The notes beneath the pieces are model-generated. The model worked only from the letters and a program-made list of their open reading frames with translations, had not been told where the DNA came from and searched no databases. Below, in pieces: positions 8,901-16,300 of a stretch of DNA of 27,354 nucleotides. How positions within the stretch are numbered: the first letter of the stretch is position 1; each line of letters begins with the position of its first letter. Source of the DNA: DASXRU01 sp033856235 (GTDB taxonomy: Bacteria > Acidobacteriota > Blastocatellia > Pyrinomonadales > Pyrinomonadaceae); NCBI GenBank assembly GCA_033856235.1, contig JAWVFI010000124.1:1-27354 (forward strand), read 5' to 3'. A program made the position numbers and the translations under genes.

Positions 8901-9452
8901 CAAACGGTTCGTGTCACCCGGCTCGGGCGCCCCGCGCAACTGGCTGAAGGGGGCGTAGCCGAACCCCGAAATGCGTGTCTCAGTCGGCCGCGCCTGGCGA
9001 TAAATGCTCCGCAGCTCGGCAAGTTCGTCAGCAGCGGGGCGCCGGCTGAAGTAAACGACGAGCGCCACCGCGCCAATCAGGAGGACGGCAAACGCGCCGG
9101 CAAATACGGGCTGACGAAATAAGGAGGCGAGGGAACTAAAGAACGAAGGCTTTCCGGCAGCCGGCTGTGAACTTCTGGCCCGCGCCTTTTCTCGCAACTG
9201 CCGGGTCAGATCAACCTTGAAGCGTCTCTCCGGATTGTCTTTCAGGGTGGCGTTAAAACTTTCCGCGTCAGCATCGCTGAGGGCGCCGAATACGTAATCA
9301 TTGATCAGCGCGTCTTCAGCGAGTTGGACCTGGGAGCAGAAGTCTTCGTCGGTAAACAGCAGTTCTTCGAGCCCTTCGAGCGTCGTTTCATCGGAAACGC
9401 GGCCCAGCAGGTACTCGCGAACTGTCTCTTCACTTCTTAAGGATGGACCCAT
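5946..9452 (-). CDS. Membrane TPR-CHAT protein with anti-sigma-like N-terminus
   Basis: A 1168-residue protein with three parts. The cytoplasmic N-terminal ~100 residues (VREYLLGRVSDE ... ALINDYVFGALS) resemble the helical anti-sigma-like domain seen in membrane proteins beside ECF sigma genes. One transmembrane helix follows at about residues 116-136. A long helical TPR region covers roughly 195-720. The C-terminal CHAT (caspase-like) domain has the expected catalytic pair, His ~1034 in VVHFAGHF and Cys ~1075 in VVLSACETGF, plus the LHQLAFATL and YSPSASVL segments. Possible starts are TTG 9470, GTG 9461 and ATG 9452; I prefer the ATG, with GGGGGCGG upstream. The sigma gene ends 54 bp upstream. 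CHAT proteins are proteases in known cases, but the target here is unknown. Confidence 0.88.
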   Translation of the reverse strand: MGPSLRSEETVREYLLGRVSDETTLEGLEELLFTDEDFCSQVQLAEDALINDYVFGALSDADAESFNATLKDNPERRFKVDLTRQLREKARARSSQPAAGKPSFFSSLASLFRQPVFAGAFAVLLIGAVALVVYFSRRPAADELAELRSIYRQARPTETRISGFGYAPFSQLRGAPEPGDTNRLRRIENNLIESTEKKSDAEAHHSLGIFYLTQRDFRKAITELETAVRLADSDARIHNDLGSAHFELAKQEKKLEDLSQSLEEFTKATELDGNFLAAIFNKSLALQQLGLTREAKASWQQYLAKDPSSRWADEARKNLTHLESLQSLDKPAAQVLSDFLAAFRAGDAARAQKIHNETKGLLRDVTLPIQFSRRYLIARQANDWSEAAESIEALKFIGGFEQAQNGESFFFELANFYASADPGQFASLLQAHDFAASGQTLVEEYKYAEAILAFEKSRDLFARAGDTCDATIAEIWAAQFLAGVGSVDEQRRRLNSIVEYSISRNYKVLLPVAYYWVAMSYYNQAGLSETNKYLRMALQSAESANNTFGIIYAQDALTANYSQLGDMPTALTYASATIETPELYYLNHRQSWRQKGTLADLSIKLKFFATAVSLARERLAMIRERPNDVIRLNDSLRQMAEAAEAKGELDEALQSANESLQIALTRDESKANTRTRAEIHLLLGNVQSRRKDCGAALTEYDLALQLYQRLPEVRENLYEIHKGRLFCFEQLEGHEDFAVELVNVLKLSEEYRATIREDTLRQSFFANEQIVFDTAATNAIKARDSRKAFEFVEASKARSLLDFVESEKSIAEVEKGFDAVSRSLSLGEIQARLPENVIFVEYAVLPDRLLLWMISKTHFDIDEKAIAASELEKRVDAYRAAILARGTPAELRAAGRELYDLLIPHGLTDEQQVCLVPDKSLHQLAFATLVSPRGKYLLEEHAIFYSPSASVLVLASENARRKERFKDESLLSVGNPDLAREDTRELANLQAAETEAQTIAGDYASSLPLIGSEATRERFLASFAGVQVVHFAGHFVTNPQSPANSKLLFAHGELRSADLGNYKLPQAKLVVLSACETGFESYNKSEGAIGIARTWLAMGTPIVVASQWKVDSEPTKDLMIAFHRNRKSKGMTSAESLRQAQIEVLRKNETQAPFYWAAFSLFGGYANY

Positions 9453-9506
9453 TGCTCGCACCGCCCCCAATTCAGAGTGTCATTAGTGGGGATAATGTAA
9501 CGGGCT

Positions 9507-10115
9507 TTAGCTCATGCATTCCTGGACGCAAACCTTCAGTTTCTGCTTGGTCCGCATGACGCGCATGCGCAAGGCTGTCTGCGTCACTTCCAAACTCACC
9601 GAGATGCGCCGGTGCAGTTCAATCTTCGCCAGTCTGGCTTCGGAAAAATAATCGAGCAGCAGCGTGCGGCTGTCAGGCGAAAGTTTCTCCAGGCATTGAT
9701 CCAAACACTCGCTGGAGAAAGCTGGTTCCTCGGGGCTTTTCGCAGCGATCGTCACATTGTCAATGTCCAGAGTCACGCGCTCTTTGCGCAGCGATTCGCG
9801 ATAGACATTTCGGGCGACCCCATAACAATACGCGATTTTGTTTTCGATTTTCTCTTCCGCGCTCTTGAGGATGACGCGGTTAATGGTTTCGTCCGCCAAT
9901 TCATCCGCAAAGGGGGATTGGCGCTGGGCGAAGAACGTGGCCAGGCGGAAACGCAACCGCTCATACTCCTCGCCGGCGCGTTCGCGGTCGGGACTAAGCC
10001 AGTCGAGAAAACCGGCAAACTTCTCTCGCGTGATCTCGTTTTTCGTGTTTGGATCCGGCAATCGTTGAGGCCCTGGTTCCCTGGAGACAGAAATTGCGGT
10101 CACAGCATAACGCAA
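9507..10115 (-). CDS. ECF-type RNA polymerase sigma factor
   Basis: A protein of up to 202 residues with the two ECF sigma regions. Region 2, around residues 70-112, includes ADETINRVILKSAEEKI and IAYCYGVARNVYRE, which bind core polymerase and the -10 element. Region 4, around residues 143-196, includes LEKLSPDSRTLLLDYF and a helix-turn-helix ending ALRMRVMRTKQKLK, for the -35 element. The C-terminus ends in CVQECM. The start is uncertain: TTG at 10115 or GTG at 10103, both with poor ribosome sites, and the conserved part begins near residue 32. It is the first gene of the unit followed by the TPR-CHAT and carboxypeptidase-regulatory genes. The next protein carries an anti-sigma-like domain, so the pair may work as sigma and regulator. 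Confidence 0.85.
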   Translation of the reverse strand: MRYAVTAISVSREPGPQRLPDPNTKNEITREKFAGFLDWLSPDRERAGEEYERLRFRLATFFAQRQSPFADELADETINRVILKSAEEKIENKIAYCYGVARNVYRESLRKERVTLDIDNVTIAAKSPEEPAFSSECLDQCLEKLSPDSRTLLLDYFSEARLAKIELHRRISVSLEVTQTALRMRVMRTKQKLKVCVQECMS

Positions 10116-10161
10116 TTATGATTCGAGACCCTACACTAATTTTGCGCCACCAAAAGCCGGA

Positions 10162-10189
10162 CAGCCTGAGTGGTTAAGGGCTCAGGCTG
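10162..10189 (-). terminator. Probable terminator after the LamG gene
   Basis: Read on the minus strand: CAGCCTGAG (10189-10181), a 10-base loop, then CTCAGGCTG (10170-10162), followed by TCCGGCTTTTGG. The 9-bp stem is perfect but the U-run is short and offset. It lies in the 179-bp gap between the LamG gene stop and the sigma gene start, so it probably separates the two transcripts. Confidence 0.5.
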
Positions 10190-10294
10190 CCGGGGTGGGG
10201 TGAGACTGGGTTATCGATAATCGAGCAGCAAAGAAAAGCGGTACTGCCCTCGATTTACTCCCCCTGCTTAACAGGTAAACGCAGCGGCTTCCAG

Positions 10295-12649
10295 CTAGGG
10301 CATAGGCACGCAATGCTGGTTGTTCGACGTGTTGCTCTCCGTGATTAGGGTCGTGGCGCTATAAGGAAACTGCGTATATCCGGCAACGCTGGCGCAGTTT
10401 TTGTAGTGGCCGCCCGGTACATTTACCGAGATGCTAAAGGTCGTGTTCTGTCCCGGTGCGAGACTCACCGCGCCGGTTGAACCACAACCGATAGTGTCAG
10501 ATGGACCAATCCCACAGCTCCATCCGGTTGGGGTGCTGCTGCCCGCCCAGGTAAGTCCCGTGGTTGGAGGAGGTGTGACCACATCTTTGACTACCAGAAT
10601 CCCGTTGAAAGCCCCGGGTCCGTTATTGGTGATGGAAAAAGTAACCAGACAGGATCCGGGAAGCGGTTTGCAAATCACTTTCTTCACGGTGCTCAGGTCC
10701 GGCAGTTGAGGCAGTTGGGGCTTGCACTTACCTTTTGCGTCGGCCAGGAAAATGGCCTGGATGTCACTGGCTGAAACCACATCCCTGAAGATCTCGATTT
10801 CATCCAGCCCGACTTCGCAACTGCTGCAGCCGAAATTCAAACGATGTGACCCCAGCAGCAAATTCGCAGTGTTGTTGACGCTCGTCGCCGGCGGTACGAA
10901 CGTACTTACCTGAACTCCGTTCAAATAGAACCGCCCGATAGGCGCCCCGACGCCCACGCGCTGCACGGTAACGGCGACGTGTTGCCACGTGTTGTGGGTG
11001 AAGGTCGGTGGGCTGATGAAGGTCGCCGGTGTCGTAGTGCCATTTCCCATTATCAGCCGCACTGAACCGCTGCGGATAAAGAATGAGAAACCTGCCGGTA
11101 TCGAGGTTGACGTGTCCAGCTTGTCAACGATCCCCAGCGCGGCGTTGCTTACCGGGCCCTTGACCCAGGCGTCGATTGAGAAGTTGCCGGTGCCGAAATT
11201 GTAAAAACTGCCGGTCACTGTCGCCTTGGAATTAATAAAGTACAGCGCATTGCCGACCTTCGGCGCCGTTGGCATTGGATCAGACCCAATACTGTTCGAG
11301 GTACTCCCGTTGTGGCCACCGATGATGTCAACCACAGTGTTGCCGCTCGCTTCATCCAGCGGCCACCAGGAAACCATACTGGGAGGCGGCGTCGCGCAGG
11401 AAGTCTGACAAATTGGCAGAGTGATGCAGTGCTGAATCTTGCAGGCCGGCGCGGCGGGTCCGGCCAGACCTGCGCTGAAACATATGGTGGCTCCCGGAAC
11501 GGCGCTGCTTCCGCCGATCGTTACGGTGACTGTAGTCGAACCTCCAGGTGGCAGCGGCGAAATCACGAGGGATGATGGCGTGATAGTTACAGCCGAGGAA
11601 CTGGAAAAATTAACTACGCTGACGGTTCCGCCGGAGTAATTCGTAAAGGTAAATGTGTACTTGAACGTGCCGCCCTTCCAGCAAGTGATTTTCTCGTTAG
11701 TGGTAGTCAGGCACTTGCACTTGCCGGCAGGACCGGCGTTGACCATGCCCAGGAACTCGGCGGCGGCGAGCGGCCGGTTGAATAGTTCCAGCTCATCAAT
11801 CGTCATCGCTGCCTGCACAGTGCCGGGCGAACGGCTCTCGCCGATCAATAGAGGAATGTTATTCGTGACGGAATAAGACGGCAGCGGCGGGCCGATGGCG
11901 GGAACTTGCACGCCGTTTACAACGAACATGATTGTTCCAGCGCCGCGGTTCACCGACACGGCCACATGCGTCCAGGTGTTGAAGGGCACCGACGGCACAT
12001 TGGGACTAAGGTAGCCCGTCAGCGGGCCGCCGCCACCCATCACAAATTGCAATCTCGCCCCCGTGGAAAACGAACTCACCAGGCTGAACGCGTAGCCAGC
12101 GCCCTGTGTGCCCGCGGTGTTGTAGCTCAGCTTGTCCACGATGGGATGGATGTACACGGCATTGGGTTGAGGAATGAAAACCCACGCGTCGATAGAAAGA
12201 TCACCGGTCCCAAAGTTGATCTCCGGGTGATCAGGTACCTCTATGTGTGGACCATTGGTTTGGGAAGTAGCATTGAAAGCCACGGCGCCACCGACACGGC
12301 CCGGAACTGCGTTTGCGTTCGGAGTGCCGAGAACGCCCGGCTTTGAAACCCCTTGGTTGTTGAAGCCGGCCAGGTCTCTTACAGTCGCGGATCCGTTGGG
12401 CTCATCCAGCGGCCACCACCCCACCATCATTTTTGGGGGAGGGAAGCAGGCCGGTACTCCGCCGCCCGGTCCCGGGGTTTGGACCAACGTCGGTTGCCCT
12501 TCGTCTGCAGCAGCAGAATGAGCCCGTTGTGATCCGGACCACAGGATGAGGACAAGCAGGGTTGCCATCAGGCCCGTGAGAAAAATCTTTTGACTCAGGT
12601 TCAGCGACGCTCGCCGAACTGCAAACTGGGTAACGTGGTTCGTTGGCAC
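10295..12649 (-). CDS. Secreted protein with two LamG domains and DUF11-like repeats
   Basis: A 784-residue exported protein. A signal or anchor segment (IFLTGLMATLLVLILWSG, about residues 23-40) follows a basic N-terminus. Two concanavalin/LamG-type jelly-roll domains lie at about 75-310 and 425-640; both begin with the same WWPLDE signature and contain NTWxHVAV and DELELF or DEIEIF. Between them is a cysteine-containing immunoglobulin-like segment, and the C-terminal ~130 residues (VTFSITNNGPGAF, LAPGQNTTFSISV, NNQHC) resemble DUF11. Such modules bind carbohydrate or act in adhesion; no catalytic residue is visible. The start is GTG, with AAAGGAG eight bases upstream and no better ATG. The gene is flanked by likely terminators on both sides, so it is probably transcribed alone. 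Confidence 0.85.
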   Translation of the reverse strand: MPTNHVTQFAVRRASLNLSQKIFLTGLMATLLVLILWSGSQRAHSAAADEGQPTLVQTPGPGGGVPACFPPPKMMVGWWPLDEPNGSATVRDLAGFNNQGVSKPGVLGTPNANAVPGRVGGAVAFNATSQTNGPHIEVPDHPEINFGTGDLSIDAWVFIPQPNAVYIHPIVDKLSYNTAGTQGAGYAFSLVSSFSTGARLQFVMGGGGPLTGYLSPNVPSVPFNTWTHVAVSVNRGAGTIMFVVNGVQVPAIGPPLPSYSVTNNIPLLIGESRSPGTVQAAMTIDELELFNRPLAAAEFLGMVNAGPAGKCKCLTTTNEKITCWKGGTFKYTFTFTNYSGGTVSVVNFSSSSAVTITPSSLVISPLPPGGSTTVTVTIGGSSAVPGATICFSAGLAGPAAPACKIQHCITLPICQTSCATPPPSMVSWWPLDEASGNTVVDIIGGHNGSTSNSIGSDPMPTAPKVGNALYFINSKATVTGSFYNFGTGNFSIDAWVKGPVSNAALGIVDKLDTSTSIPAGFSFFIRSGSVRLIMGNGTTTPATFISPPTFTHNTWQHVAVTVQRVGVGAPIGRFYLNGVQVSTFVPPATSVNNTANLLLGSHRLNFGCSSCEVGLDEIEIFRDVVSASDIQAIFLADAKGKCKPQLPQLPDLSTVKKVICKPLPGSCLVTFSITNNGPGAFNGILVVKDVVTPPPTTGLTWAGSSTPTGWSCGIGPSDTIGCGSTGAVSLAPGQNTTFSISVNVPGGHYKNCASVAGYTQFPYSATTLITESNTSNNQHCVPMP

Positions 12650-12675
12650 TATCTTTTCTCCTTTAGATCGGTCTT

Positions 12676-12711
12676 ACTCGCTTGAGTGAATTCGTACTCT
12701 CACTGGCGAGT
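12676..12711. other. Imperfect palindrome in the leader of the LamG gene
   Basis: ACTCGC at 12676-12681 pairs with GCGAGT at 12706-12711, and the inner arms (TTGAGTGA against TCTCACTG) pair in part. It lies 27-62 bases upstream of the GTG start, so it may be a leader hairpin or an operator. No clear sigma-70 promoter was found nearby. Confidence 0.3.
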
Positions 12712-12811
12712 GACATTCACCGGAGAAACGTAACGCGGGCTTACCGGGAAAAGGCTTTGTCTCGGTTCAAGACACAGTCGCGAGGTAAATGTTTCCCGCA
12801 GCGCCAAGGAC

Positions 12812-12844
12812 GCGAAATTTAAAAGCCCAGGCCAACGGCCTGGG
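12812..12844 (-). terminator. Intrinsic terminator of the efflux operon
   Basis: On the minus strand, CCCAGGCC (12844-12837), loop GTT, GGCCTGGG (12833-12826), then CTTTTAAATTT. A GC-rich 8-bp stem followed at once by a U-rich run is a good rho-independent terminator. It lies about 215 bases after the permease stop, beyond several other palindromes, and upstream of the LamG gene. Confidence 0.6.
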
Positions 12845-13004
12845 TAGTGGTAAGCGCATATTTCCCTGAGCACTGAAAGTGCGCAATCGTAGTCCAATGA
12901 TTGCGGTCAGTCATGCATTATTACGCGCCTTCAGCGCTTGCCGGGTGCGCTGGACTAAACCCTGGGCCGCTGGCCCGGGCTATTGCATTTCGCGCCGTTG
13001 GCGC
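12826..13004. repeat. Second cluster of short palindromes
   Basis: The 410-bp gap 12650-13059 contains no supported gene. Its right half is a chain of hairpins: CCCAGGCC-AAC-GGCCTGGG (12826-12844), GCACT-GAA-AGTGC (12870-12882), CAGCGC-9-GCGCTG (12932-12952), CCTGGGCC-GCT-GGCCCGGG with one wobble (12961-12979), and GCGCC-GTT-GGCGC (12992-13004). Most have 3-base loops and GC-rich arms. The first doubles as a terminator. The same general style as the cluster at 1828-2009 suggests related REP-like elements. Confidence 0.55.
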
Positions 13005-13059
13005 TTACAGAAATTGCGGTTTGAACTGGAATTTGGTTTCTTGTGCAGAGCCACGCAGA

Positions 13060-16000
13060 TCAGAGTTCCGGTGCAGGGCCGGCATGAGGATGATCGCGGC
13101 TCAACATGGCGTAAACCGTCGGCGTGACGACCAGCGAGAGCAACAGGGCAACAGCCAAACCGCCAATCACGGCGATTGCCAATGGTTGCAGCAACTCGGC
13201 GCCCGATCCTATCGCTAGCGCCAGCGGCAACATCCCTAAAATCGCCGCCAGTGACGTCATCAATACCGGACGAAAACGGCGCCGCCCAGATCTAAGCAAT
13301 GCTTCCCGCAGCGAGTCTCCGGCCGCGAGATGATCTTCAACCGCGTCGAGCATAAGAATGCCGTTCTTCGCGACTATCCCGACCACCATGATCATTCCCA
13401 TCAGCGACACGACATTTAGAGTGGAGCCGGTTAGAAAGAGCCCGAGCAGAACTCCACCAAGTGCCAGGATCGCGCCAACCACAATCGATACCGGATGCGC
13501 GAACGAGCGAAATTCGATCAACAGCGTAATGAAGACGAGAACAATTGCCAGGAAGAGCGCTAAGGCCAGCTCTCCAAAGCTCGCTTGTTGTTCTTTATAA
13601 AGACCACCGTATTCCACGGTCATCCCCGGTGGCAGTTTGACCTCGCGCGCCAGTAACGCCTGAATTTCCCTGATGCCCGTACCCAGGTCTTTGCCTTCGA
13701 GCCGGCCAGTGACCGCGACCGTTTGACGCAACCCGTCGCGATTGATTTCGGTCTGCCCTGTCTCATACTGAATATCAGCCACTTGATCCATGCGGAAGAG
13801 CGTCCCAGACGACGAACGCACCTGCAGCGCTCGGACTTTCTCCAGAGATGTGCGCATCTCAGCAGGAAAAAGCACCCGCACCGTGATTAGTCGATCCTGT
13901 TGCAGGATTGAGGAAGCCGCATCGCCGGACATTGCTGTGGTGGCGGTGCGCGCTATGTCGCTGGCCGTGACGCCAAACCGGGCGGCGCGCTGGGGATCGA
14001 TATTGAAGGTGATAGCCGGCCCGCTGACGATAACGCCGCTCTGAGTGTCAACTACTCCCTGAACTTTTTGAATGGCAGCTTCGATCTCGCCGGCTTTCTG
14101 CTCCAGGGCCGCAGTGTCTTCGCTGAAGAGCTTGATCTCGATTGGTTCGGGTGAACTGGTGAGATCGCCAATCATGTCCGGGAGAATCCCCACAAACTCG
14201 ACTTGGAGCGCGGGTTCCGATTCCTCGATCTTGGAACGCAGCTCGGCCTCTACTTCGTCAGTCTTTCGCTTATGACCTGGCTTTAGCTTGACGGCAAAGT
14301 CGCCGGTGTTGGGTTCGGTAATGAAGAGCCCCAACTCGAGGCCGGTGCGGCGGGAATAGCTTTCGACTTCGGGGGTCCGCAGCAGCAGTGCTTCAACGTG
14401 CCGCAGCATGCGATCGGTTTCGGCGAGCGACGCTCCCGGAGGCGCCTGGTAGTCGAGCACGAAGGCACTTTCGTCGAATGCCGGCAAGAACTCGGACCCC
14501 AGCGAGCGATACAAAAGATACGATCCAGCGAGGACAGCGGCCATGATGGCAATCACCAGCCAGCGATTATCCAGTGAATGTCCGAGCACCCATTCGTAGC
14601 GCCGGATGATTCCACCCAGCAAACGCCCCTGCTTTTCCTCTCGAATTGAAACCGCTAGCTCGTCGGCTCCGTCGTCGTTCTCTTCGCCGGGCTTGCGTTT
14701 GATTCTGACAAACCGCTCCGCGAGAACTGGCGTGAAGAACAGAGCCAGCACCAACGAGGTGAGCAGAGCGACCGCCATGGTGAGGGCGAGGGAACGGAAG
14801 AAGACCCCAGTGACGCCCGTCAACAGCGTCAAGGGAAGAAAGACAACCACGGGCGTGACGGTCGAACCGACAATCGGTATTGTTATTTCCGAAACTGCGC
14901 TGGCAACGGCTTCACGCCGCGATTGACCGCGAGCCAGGTGCGCGTAGATGTTCTCCACCACCACGATGGCATCGTCGATGACCAGCCCAATGGCGGCCGC
15001 CACACCTCCCAGGGTCATCAGGTTGAAACTTAGCCCCGCCAGCCACATCGCCAAAAATGTGGCCAGCACTGTAACGGGTATAACGAGAATCGCAACGAAC
15101 GTCGTGCCCCAGTTTCGCAGGAAGGCGTAAAGGATAATAACTGACAGCACCAACCCGATAATGATCGAATCGCGCACCGAACTGATTGACTCGCGCACCA
15201 GCAGAGACTGATCGTAGTAAGGAGCTATCTTCACGTCCCTGGGAATCTGTCCGCGCATTGCCGCCAGCTCGGCATTTACCTCATCAACGACGGCGACGGT
15301 ATTAGCGTCCGGTTGCCGGGTAACGTTTACTAAGGCAGAGAGATGGCCGTCCGCGGTCACGATCGTGTACTCCGGTTCAATTCCGGCGCCTACCGTGGCC
15401 ACGTCAGTAAGCGTCACCGGCGCGTTGTTAACTGTGGCCACGACAATGCTGTTCAATTCTTCGGGAGCTTTGGCCTGGCCGCTAACTAACACCAATTCGA
15501 GTTGGTGGTTCTCGTCTATCAGTCCCGGCGAAACGATGATGTTCGAATTGCGGACCGCATCCACGACCTGCTCGGCTGAGACGTTGTGCGCCACCAGACG
15601 ATCAGGATCGATGGTGACGTGAAACTCGCGAACCTTGCCCCCAGCGACGCCGACGATGGCTACACCTGGGAGCCGAGCCAGCCTTGGCCGAATGGTGTAG
15701 TTGGCGATGTCGCGGAGGCTGGCCTGATCGCGCTTCGGCGAGGTGAGGCTATATCCGGTTACGGGAAACACGGCAAAGGTCAGGCGTTCGACATTTTGAA
15801 TCGAGGCGGTTGGCGGCAGCGTCGATGAAAGTTGAGACAGCCGGGCCTGAACCAGTTGCAGGGACTGGATTATATCGACGTTCCAATCAAAGAAGAGGCT
15901 GATTTCAGATGAGCCCCGCGCAGTCTTTGAGCGAATGTTGGCGATGCCGGGAATTCCATTCATTGCCTCTTCAATCGGACGCGTGACCGAAACCAGTGTC

Positions 16001-16173
16001 TGCGAGGCCGGCGCCACTCCGTTATCAACGATGATTACGATCCGGGGAAAGTCAGTGGCGGGAAAGATCGCGATGGGCAACTGCCACGAGGCATAGAGTC
16101 CCGCCGCGCATAGCAACGCCACGATCACGAGGATGGCGCGCGACTGCCTGGAGATTATGGCGGCAAGTTTCAT
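13060..16173 (-). CDS. RND efflux permease, proton-coupled (AcrB/MdtB-like)
   Basis: Inner-membrane pump of a tripartite efflux system, about 1037 residues, the usual RND length. It shows the two-fold RND layout: helix 1 near the N-terminus, a large periplasmic loop, a helix bundle, then the repeat. Proton-relay residues are present: the Asp pair in GLVIDDAIVVVENI on helix 4 and the Lys in VAKNGILMLDAVE on helix 10. That argues for drug- or metabolite-type H+ antiport rather than a CusA-type metal pump; the substrate is unknown. I chose the ATG at 16173 (MKLAAIISRQSRAI). The frame extends to an ATG at 16212, but those 13 codons are made by a hairpin repeat. Neither start has a clear ribosome site. 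Confidence 0.93.
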   Translation of the reverse strand: MKLAAIISRQSRAILVIVALLCAAGLYASWQLPIAIFPATDFPRIVIIVDNGVAPASQTLVSVTRPIEEAMNGIPGIANIRSKTARGSSEISLFFDWNVDIIQSLQLVQARLSQLSSTLPPTASIQNVERLTFAVFPVTGYSLTSPKRDQASLRDIANYTIRPRLARLPGVAIVGVAGGKVREFHVTIDPDRLVAHNVSAEQVVDAVRNSNIIVSPGLIDENHQLELVLVSGQAKAPEELNSIVVATVNNAPVTLTDVATVGAGIEPEYTIVTADGHLSALVNVTRQPDANTVAVVDEVNAELAAMRGQIPRDVKIAPYYDQSLLVRESISSVRDSIIIGLVLSVIILYAFLRNWGTTFVAILVIPVTVLATFLAMWLAGLSFNLMTLGGVAAAIGLVIDDAIVVVENIYAHLARGQSRREAVASAVSEITIPIVGSTVTPVVVFLPLTLLTGVTGVFFRSLALTMAVALLTSLVLALFFTPVLAERFVRIKRKPGEENDDGADELAVSIREEKQGRLLGGIIRRYEWVLGHSLDNRWLVIAIMAAVLAGSYLLYRSLGSEFLPAFDESAFVLDYQAPPGASLAETDRMLRHVEALLLRTPEVESYSRRTGLELGLFITEPNTGDFAVKLKPGHKRKTDEVEAELRSKIEESEPALQVEFVGILPDMIGDLTSSPEPIEIKLFSEDTAALEQKAGEIEAAIQKVQGVVDTQSGVIVSGPAITFNIDPQRAARFGVTASDIARTATTAMSGDAASSILQQDRLITVRVLFPAEMRTSLEKVRALQVRSSSGTLFRMDQVADIQYETGQTEINRDGLRQTVAVTGRLEGKDLGTGIREIQALLAREVKLPPGMTVEYGGLYKEQQASFGELALALFLAIVLVFITLLIEFRSFAHPVSIVVGAILALGGVLLGLFLTGSTLNVVSLMGMIMVVGIVAKNGILMLDAVEDHLAAGDSLREALLRSGRRRFRPVLMTSLAAILGMLPLALAIGSGAELLQPLAIAVIGGLAVALLLSLVVTPTVYAMLSRDHPHAGPAPEL

Positions 16174-16177
16174 CGAT

Positions 16178-16290
16178 TTTGGAGTGCGCCGACTTGTCGG
16201 CGCTTTGGTCATCGCTACATTGATTCAATTCATGCCAAAGCGGCGCCGGGCCGCCGCAGGCCAAAGCGGTGACAGGTCACCGCACTCCAT
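16178..16290. repeat. Three copies of a ~30-bp hairpin repeat between efflux genes
   Basis: Copy A, minus strand, 16208-16178: CCAAAGCG, hairpin CCGAC-AA-GTCGG, CGCACTCCAAA. Copy B2, plus strand, 16261-16290: CCAAAGCG, hairpin GTGAC-AG-GTCAC, CGCACTCCATA. Copy B1, plus strand, 16235-16260: CCAAAGCGGCG...CCGCCGCAGG, the same start but a diverged end. The ends are constant and the stem bases differ, which is the signature of a REP-like family under structural constraint. A and B2 face each other. The set fills the 127-bp gap between the adaptor stop (16301) and the permease ATG (16173). Confidence 0.75.
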
Positions 16291-16300
16291 AGGTTGCGGC

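Noticed and set aside
12700..13218. Short open frames on both strands in the gap right of the LamG gene
   Set aside because: They cross the hairpin cluster or the end of the permease gene and have no coding character.
16174..16212. Extra N-terminal 13 codons of the RND permease as genuine coding sequence
   Set aside because: They are encoded by a hairpin repeat that also occurs at 16235-16290 outside the gene, and the first transmembrane helix begins properly from the ATG at 16173. This remains a judgement, as neither start has a clear ribosome site.
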